A stretch of DNA of 64,000 bases from Corbicula japonica (lineage: Eukaryota > Mollusca > Bivalvia > Venerida > Cyrenidae), in the NCBI GenBank assembly GCA_038501625.1, contig JAZAYU010000011.1:12036849-12100848 (forward strand), in the 5' to 3' direction. The notes beneath the pieces were generated by a model. That model searched no databases and was not told the origin of the DNA. It saw only the letters and a list, made by a program, of their open reading frames with translations. This document shows, piece after piece, positions 57,065-64,000 of the stretch (positions are counted from its first letter, which is position 1; each line of letters starts with the position of its first letter). The position numbers and the translations under genes are program-made.

Positions 57065-57976
57065 GTAAGTTTTATTATTGTTATTTTTTTTAATTCTGAT
57101 GAAGGGGTTGTCTCAATATATTTAGGAACTGTCAACTGTTGGTTCTTTTGTCGGCGTGACAATGCGTTGTAGACAAAACGTATTGTTTAATGCTTTTGCG
57201 GTCAATGCCACGAAGATTAAATAGACAAAAATAATCATACAAGTAGATAGATGGTGATGATAAACTGCAATTTATAATTTATAATGAGTCATTTGTTGTC
57301 ACATTTGTTCAAGTGTGCTGGATAATAGTTTACAATACATATTATAATAAATGTTGTAATAAATTCTTTTGACTGAAAGCTAGTTCAAGTTTATAAACAC
57401 TTTTTATATCCTTTGATTTTTTTTTTCAAATTTATAAAAGATCTATAAGATCAGTTCCATTTTTTTAAATTATTTTAATGTGTATTGTTGTTGCTATTAA
57501 CCAGCATTGATAAAACATAAACTTTGTAATTATAAATGCTCTTAACTTAATATAAGGTAAGTAGCTGCTGTTTCTTTAAAATAAGGTAAGTAGCTGCTGT
57601 TTCTTTAAAATAAGGTAAGAAGCTGCTGTTTCTTTAAAATAAGGTAAGTAGCTGCTGTTTCTTTAAAATAAGGTAAGTAGCTGCTGTTTTTTTATAATAA
57701 GGTAAGTAGCTGCTGTTTTTTAAAATAAGGTAAGTAGCTGTGGTTTCTGAAAGAAACAGTTAATTCTTAAAAGTGAATGAAATTAGACACCAAAGCTTAG
57801 AAAAAATAGAATGAATTTAATTTATTCACTAAAGTTGGTAATGTAAAACGGAATATGTATCTACTTCTAAAATAAATATGCTTTTGTCTTTCTTGGCTTT
57901 TTTGGAGAGTGATTTTGCTTTTTCTTCTAATTTCTGTCTCTTTTTTTACCTTTCTTATGTTTAAACAAAGTTTCAG
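57065..57976 (+). other. Intron of the plus-strand unknown gene
   Basis: 912 bases, GTAAGT to TTTCAG. Its middle holds the 29 bp minisatellite at 57552-57750; otherwise T-rich, including a polypyrimidine tract from 57880 to the acceptor. Confidence 0.7.
57552..57750 (+). repeat. 29 bp minisatellite carrying splice-donor consensus
   Basis: About seven copies of ATAAGGTAAGTAGCTGCTG + TTTCTTTAAA. Each unit contains AAG|GTAAGT, the ideal 5-prime splice site, except one unit with AAGGTAAGA. Located inside the intron of the 56749-58113 gene. Confidence 0.9.
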
Positions 57977-58113
57977 CCCCGTCTTGCACCCATGTCATTG
58001 ACTACCCGCCGGCAATATATGACAGCTTGCCACAATACCCACTAAAATTGTCCGCCAGATTGGAAAAGAGGATTGACGAGAAAAAGCGCATGAAACAGAC
58101 AGAAGGTTTTTAA
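57977..58113 (+). CDS. Unknown gene, exon 2 (stop)
   Basis: Acceptor CAAAGTTTCAG. Its first two bases complete a Thr codon with exon 1, then PSCTHVIDYPPAIYDSLPQY and a charged helix (SARLEKRIDEKKRMKQ). The frame ends TAA at 58111-58113, total 150 residues. GAAG|GTTTTT just before the stop could be a weak donor leading to a longer form. Confidence 0.7.
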
Positions 58114-60769
58114 ATGTCCCAAATAACCTAAATATAACCAGAAATCTAATACAATATATGTTGTATGTGGCTGCAATGGTTCTGTTTAAAAGATGTTTCC
58201 ATAATTTTCAGAAAAGGGGTATTTTTCCTCATTTAAGCATGCAAATATTCAAGATAACAATCTTTTATAGCTGAATTTCCATTGCAAAATTTTCTTCTGT
58301 GTTTCACAATAAAAATTTATCACATTTTATGCTGCAATCTCCCACATTTCGCAGGTATGACCTTTTCTGGATTTACTGGAATATATTGTCACCTTAGTGC
58401 AAAAATAATATACGTGCCTATGAAATAAAGAGTTGTACCATTTTTAGCTCGACTATTTGAAGAAAAGGGAGATATTCTGCTCACCCAGCACTGGCATAGG
58501 TGTCTGTCACAGACTTCCCGAAAGTTGTAAAAAAGTGTCAGACATGAGGTCAGACAAGATGTGAAAATCTGTCTGACCGAAACAATTTCTGTCTGACTGA
58601 AACATTTAACACATTAAATAAGCAAAACACAGTATTAAGGGTGTTTGTTTTTTTTCAGTGGTACAAATTGTCATTATGACGAATACGTAAAATATTTCAT
58701 TTGGATATCCTCACTCATTTCCCTTGGAACAGTCTCGAATCAAAATAGCGAGTAAAATTGTAATTTAGCGAGTAAAATTGGAATATGCAGATCAAATTTT
58801 TGCCGGACATTCGGTCCTACAACATTGGAAATCACATCAGACCAGTCCAAATTTTACCGGACAGGTCCGACGGTCCGGCGACTTTAAGGAAGTCTGCTGT
58901 CAAACAAATACAGCACTTGGGTCTTTAATTTTAAAACTACTTGAGATATCATCATAAAACTTGGAATATATATTCACCACCAAAATCTTCATCATTACTA
59001 AAAGACCCATAACTCTGCTACAGTTATTTTTCAAATAATCTCCCTTTTTCACTGATTTTTGTGACAAGCAAAATATGCACTTGGGTCCATAACTTTAAAC
59101 TACATGAGATCTCAACTTGACTCTTGGAATATATAATATATATTTACATTAAAATCTACATCATTTTTTTTTTCAAATAAAGCATCTGTTTCACTTAGAT
59201 TTTGCATTGGTGTTGTTGTGCACTTGGCCTATTACTTTGAAACTACTAAAGATGTCAATCTTCAAATTTTAAATACATTCTCTCCAGCATAATGTACATC
59301 TGCCACCGTTTAATAAGTGGACCCCGCTTATTGTTACATAATAAAATTAAAAAAAAGTAAAATAAAAAAAAAATTAAAATAGAAAGTTAAAGTTTAAGAA
59401 ATGCAAATTTGATAGATTTAGTCTTAATAATATTTTCTACATGTTATTGGTAAAAAATTAAGTTTATCAAACTTCTTTGTTTGACAATATTATTGCTTAA
59501 GGGTATTTGGTTTTTGACAGACTAAGTAAATTATCTCCAGAACTTATTTCCTTCTGTCACTTTTATGGTTTTAATAGCTTGGCTGCACAATGATATGTAT
59601 TTGATTAATTATTGATAAGTGTCAAGCCACAGTCTGATTAGGGTTTTAGGGGTTTTACATTTGCATATTTGTTACATTGAATTTTATTGGTTTAAAGTGT
59701 AATTAGTTTTCTAATTTCATTGGTTGTAAAAGAAAATCTTAATTTTGATATAGAATGATTTTGTATAATTTAAGTCAGTCTTGATATAACAATAGTAGAG
59801 AAAACAACTTGGAAATTGTAACTTCATTTTAAAGTCTTCAGATTTAATTATTGAAACATTACTTGGACATTACATTTATTTGGATATTTTGGAACTTGGA
59901 TACATAAAAAATTTATAAGAACTATTTGCTGTGTTGAGTTTGACATTGTAATTTAGTAAATGAAAAGTACTGCTGTTACACTCTGCTAAGTAACTGGCCG
60001 AGTCGACCCCTGGACCGAATGAGTGGATGTTATAGAGGTGTGTCTACACAACACTATAGAGCTAATCAATCCCCAATCCCCTGGTCTGCTCTAATGTTGA
60101 AGTAGACCCAGTGTAGACCCCAACAAGTAAACAGACAACAACAACAACTCATCATCATTTCATTCCGGTCGCACATCACTTTTACCAGGACCTATTATAT
60201 TTTTAAGGTTATGCATCTCCTTTACTTAGAGTTGGCTTAAAAGTTTTTTTTTTATTCAGTTAGTTCATGATTTTAACATTAGGTAAGGGATTGATATGAA
60301 ACTAAAAAAATGTCTCCAGTCATGACCTACTTTGTTTTCAAAAAGTATATAGCTTTTATAACAATTCATTTTCCTAAATTACTTACAAGTTTTCCAACTC
60401 TTCCAAAATATTTTAAAGTTATTCCCCTTTTCAGTTAAATATTTATGGATCATTAAGGAATTAACTGTTATTTTAAATCGTTTTTTGTTCTTGTATCATT
60501 GACTTTTTAATATCATACTTGTTTGCACATCAATGTCTGGCCATAGTTGTTGTACTTTTAATCTAAATATGGATTAACTACTATCTCAAAGTCGATTATA
60601 ACAAACAAAAATCATTTTCAAAATTGCTTTTATTTCAAATGAATAGTCGAGTGTGCTGTCTCCTCTTGACAGCTCTTATTGCAAAAAGGTGATAATATTT
60701 TACATGAATATTTTTAGCTGTAAGAACCACAGAAAAATACCCATTCTTTTGTATAAACATTTAATAACA
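58114..60769. other. Intergenic or downstream region, no gene seen
   Basis: AT-rich; no open frame above background. It contains the small element at 58510-58896. Later exons of the upstream gene cannot be excluded. Confidence 0.5.
58510..58896. mobile_element. 387 bp element, 6 bp duplication CTGTCA
   Basis: Termini CAGACTTCCCGAAAGT and ACTTTAAGGAAGTCTG form an imperfect inverted repeat, with CTGTCA on both sides (58504-58509, 58897-58902). It contains several internal GTCTGACCGAAAC-like repeats. Non-coding; CAG termini are hAT-like but the duplication seen is shorter than 8. Confidence 0.65.
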
Positions 60770-61178
60770 ATCACAGACACCTGTTTAGAGGTCCTTTTCT
60801 GGCCAGTATGTCAGTAGAGCTATATAGGCTTAAAACAGAGCTCTAGTATCAAGTTTGGTCAATTCCAGCTAATAAATGAGCGATCTGTATCACGAGATGC
60901 AACTTCAATCACCCAGAACACAAAATATCCCCGTTTTCAAAAAAAAATTCTTGTTGTATTAAATAGTTATGTTATGTATGAACTGTTATTTTTTGAAAAC
61001 TGGGATATTTTGTGTTCTAAGTGATTGTAGTTGTATCTCATGCTGTAGATCATCCGTTTATTTCCTGAAATTGCCCACTTTTGGATCTAGAGACCTGTAA
61101 GCCTATATATAGGCCTATATAGCTCTATAGGCATATAGGGCCAGCAAAGGACCCCTAAACAAGTGTCTGTGATAACAA
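60770..61178. mobile_element. Foldback element, arms about 190 bp
   Basis: Starts AATCACAGACACCTGTTTAG and ends with its near complement (CTAAACAAGTGTCTGTGAT). Arms continue through GAGCTATATAGGC and AACACAAAATATCCC, meeting near 60965. It would form one long imperfect hairpin. Non-coding. Confidence 0.8.
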
Positions 61179-62092
61179 TGTTCTTCGAAGCAAAACCATT
61201 TCAGCTCTCTAGTGCAATTTTTATGGTTTATAGTTCCAGTGGTTTATGTAAGGGTGATGGATTATAACTGCATGTACGGAATTAATTGATTTATGTGATT
61301 ATTTAGTAAATGTTGTATTATTTTAATTTTTTAATTAATTTTAGAAATAGCAAGTCCAAATTTGAGTGGGACAACATCCTTGCCTCTAGAACTCTATTGA
61401 GTTTTAGTATTTTCCCCTTGTTCAAATGTTTTTGTGTTGGTTTTTTTTGGTTATTTTTTTAGCTTACCCACTTGCTATTAATCCCTTAATTACTCCATAG
61501 ATACACCTTCAATGCATGGGCAAACATTGTTTATAACCTTATCAACCAAAAAGCTAACAGTGCAGATCCTTATCAAATTAGATGCATCCCTGCTGTCTGA
61601 TCATGATCTACACTGCTTAGCCATTTGATAGAGGCGTAAATAAGGAGTTGAGGTATTTAGCTTAACCAATGTTCCCTTCTAAGTTTTCTCTTCCCCTTTC
61701 AACAAAAATTCATTACTTTTTCCTCTAATTTGTTTTTTGCATAAAGTAATATCATGAAATTATTGTTCAGAAAATTTTCTTGCAATTAACATTTCAAATG
61801 TTATATTATCTTCACGGAATATAAGCTGTAAAGGGAAGTAACTCGTTAAAAGGGAACCAACCTACGCATAATTTTATCATATTAACAAAGCATCATTAAG
61901 ATTGACATTAGACAAAATAAGTTTGAAACAACTGGGTATTTGAATTTGTGTTTAATTCTACATAAAATTTAATGTTCAAAGTAAAATATTTATTTGGACA
62001 TAAAAAAATTCACATACCTCAACCAGAATAAACGTTTTACCATATAGTTAGTGTATCCAATATGACCATGTTTTGATCTTTACTTGTATTAT
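61179..62092. other. Intergenic, with one decayed palindromic MITE
   Basis: Near 61480-61650 is a relic of the palindromic MITE family (CATGGGCAAACATTG ... GCAGATCCTTATCA ... GATCATGATCTACACTG). No coding region. Confidence 0.5.
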
Positions 62093-63085
62093 ATATCCTT
62101 TCCGCGCCCGACCCTGTTTTCATGACGGACGTCCGTAACGTATTTAAACGTGACAAAATTTTGACTTCCCAAAACCCAACCCTGTTTAACTGGAGGACGC
62201 CTGAAACGTATTTAAACGCATGCTTTTTTCACGATTTTAAAACCCATTACGTAAATCTACGTAAATTTTTTTTAATGCCCGTTGATAAGTGTAAGTTTGA
62301 ATAATGCATATACGCTTTTGTCGGTTACTGGTATTCTACCTTTTAATGAAATTCAGAATTTTTAACATGGTAAGAAACCCGATAAATAACTAAAACATGT
62401 TATCTAACGTTATGGTCTTTCTTCTGTAAAAAAGGTGGAAAATGCATATCAAGAATGGTGTGTTAAAATCCCGAATTTCAACACTCTTACGTAATGGGTG
62501 AAAAATTCGATTTATCGCAGGAAGACTGTAACGTAAAATTCCATAAATTAATTAATCTAATTTACAGTCATTAATTTTTATGCCATTGCAATTATGTCAT
62601 TTTTAAGTGATTACTAGGTAGATATAGGTTTTTTTTAAAATAATGAATAACTGTTTTGGAGCCACTTTTTTATTTTGACAATGAAAGATGAAGAAACAGC
62701 AACACATGTAATTGGATTTTTTTTCTTAAAATTGAACTTTTTAAAATTACTAATTTTCTTATCATATCTAAGTCACATGTATTCAATTTCTTACTAAATA
62801 ATATTTGAGAGAAAATATGTGATGTGTTCAAAGGGCTAATAGTGTTAAAATACTGATTGATGATTCCGTGTTCTTCTAAATAAACACCAAAGTAAGGACT
62901 TTTTTGAAAATGAAAAATGAATCGACGGGTTTCTGACGAAAAAACAGGTTGGGGTTTTGAAAAACGATTTTTTTGATACGTTTAAATACGTTTCAGGCGT
63001 CTTCCCATAAAACAGGGTCGGGTTTTGGGAAGTCAAAATTTTGTCACGTTTAAATATGTTATGGTCGTGGAAAGGATATAACAAT
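62093..63085. mobile_element. Inverted-repeat element with ATATCCTTTCC termini, arms about 150 bp
   Basis: The left arm (TATATCCTTTCCGCGCCCG ... AACGTATTTAAACG) and right arm (complement, ending GTGGAAAGGATATAAC) share ACGTGACAAAATTTTGACTT and GACGCCTGAAACGTATTTAA. About 1 kb overall, interior AT-rich and non-coding. Two short frames in the arms (62122-62304, 62845-63084) are mirror translations of the repeat, not genes. Confidence 0.75.
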
Positions 63086-64000
63086 AATACATCCTAAATA
63101 GCTTTTGTCTTGAAATTTATCACTGAAATGTTAATTAAAGTTCCAATAACTTTTAAGAATAATTTTCTGATAGAAAAAATGTTTTTTGCATAAATGTCAG
63201 TTATACAATCCAAAACAATGATCATTCTAAATCCGAGAGCTGCAAGCTTCCTTAAAGATAAGGAGATCCTGGGAAATCCATTTGGAATCCCTAGGGCCTA
63301 ACAGACAGGCTCATTTTTTGACTGTGTACTAACTATTTTTGTAAACCAGTTTTTTGGATGATGAATGTTTATTTGATACATGTATCTTGTGATTAACTCT
63401 TGAAAATAGAATTGTATCATTAACCATTTTTATGTTAAAAAAATTTGTTGTCTCTTTCACCAATATCAAATTATAAAAGGTCACAGAGTCTTTAATTTTG
63501 TTACTAACACCGATCTTAATGTTGTTCAACTGATATTTCATAAATGAGATCTTAATATTTAAAAGATCTTTTAATAGAATAAGGTAAGAACAAGCTCATT
63601 GCAAAGGTTAGCTGGTATTTTGTTAATATATGTAAGCAACAGTGAATAAATGGACATGGAGCCGGTAAAATCATGTGGTAACATAAACACCCTTGCCTGC
63701 TACAGTGAAAATGAACTTGTTTTTCATCATGCCTGTTGAAAACCAAGATTGTGATTGCTAACGTTATCAAATGTGGTTATCCCATGTTACAAATTTATAC
63801 AAAATGACAGTAGCATTGTGTCCTCCAACCCCTATAAGCGGATTTCTACACCCCTTGTATGACCAAAGTTTTTTGGTCTCAACATTTTTTCATAAACAAG
63901 TGCCACCCACTCTAGCAAAGCATAACCCTTGCTAAATATTTTCCATATGTTAAAACTAAGAATGACATTTCCATTTCCAAGAGCCACCATTTGTTTTTTG
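63086..64000. other. Intergenic, no gene seen
   Basis: AT-rich sequence up to the window edge with no supported coding, RNA or repeat feature. Confidence 0.5.

Overview
The window is invertebrate nuclear DNA, most likely from a bivalve mollusc. It is AT-rich, its genes are interrupted by GT-AG introns, and it is dense in small transposons. Several interspersed repeats (families starting like ACAAGAGGGCCATGATGG) are ones I associate with clam genomes; that attribution is from memory. There is no bacterial, phage or organelle signal.

The minus strand from 47081 to 10088 is one gene, a nucleoporin NUP153 homologue. I traced 22 coding exons whose splice phases all match. Together they give 4,959 coding bases (1,652 residues plus stop). 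The protein has the N-terminal amphipathic/pore-targeting region, six RanBP2-type zinc fingers (the vertebrate protein has four), a long FG-repeat domain and the conserved basic C-terminus. An E-box, a CCAAT box and a YY1-type motif sit upstream of the start codon.

Intron 19 (13050-22469) holds an extra open block on the same strand, 13647-18200. It could be a phase-1/phase-1 cassette exon of exactly 1,518 codons. It carries an array of TQVD/TQTD motifs of the kind bound by dynein light chain LC8, then 18 tandem 25-residue FG repeats, then a basic and an acidic segment. Almost everything between it and exon 19 is transposon, so splicing from NUP153 is the simplest explanation. This is the most interesting host feature here.

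The NUP153 introns and flanks are packed with non-autonomous elements. There are three pogo/Tigger-like elements (2659-3834, 20390-21325, 31100-31902), each with CAGT termini and a TA duplication. There are hAT-like elements (24406-25573, 39976-40877), a 5 kb TA-flanked element (41490-46480) holding a nested element, and a TTAA-flanked MITE (7959-8192). There are also several composite elements that share one layout: short 5-prime palindrome, internal 100-170 bp tandem repeats, GGAC-type microsatellite, 3-prime hairpin.

From 48108 to 54419 lies a 6.3 kb element with inverted termini of about 0.5 kb and a perfect 6 bp target duplication (GATCCC). It encodes an unrecognised 269-residue protein. 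One terminus is split by a Penelope-like retroelement of the permuted Naiad type (48477 to about 52184), with GIY-YIG endonuclease upstream of reverse transcriptase. Four in-frame TGA codons in this retroelement fall where relatives appear to have cysteine, which suggests selenocysteine rather than simple decay.

The right end (54426-64000) has a possible first exon at 54490, a cluster of CRE sites near 55061, a tRNA-Glu-like relic, and a small plus-strand gene of unknown function with two exons (56749-58113, 150 residues). Its intron contains a 29 bp tandem repeat, each unit carrying a consensus splice donor. The rest is intergenic sequence with foldback elements.
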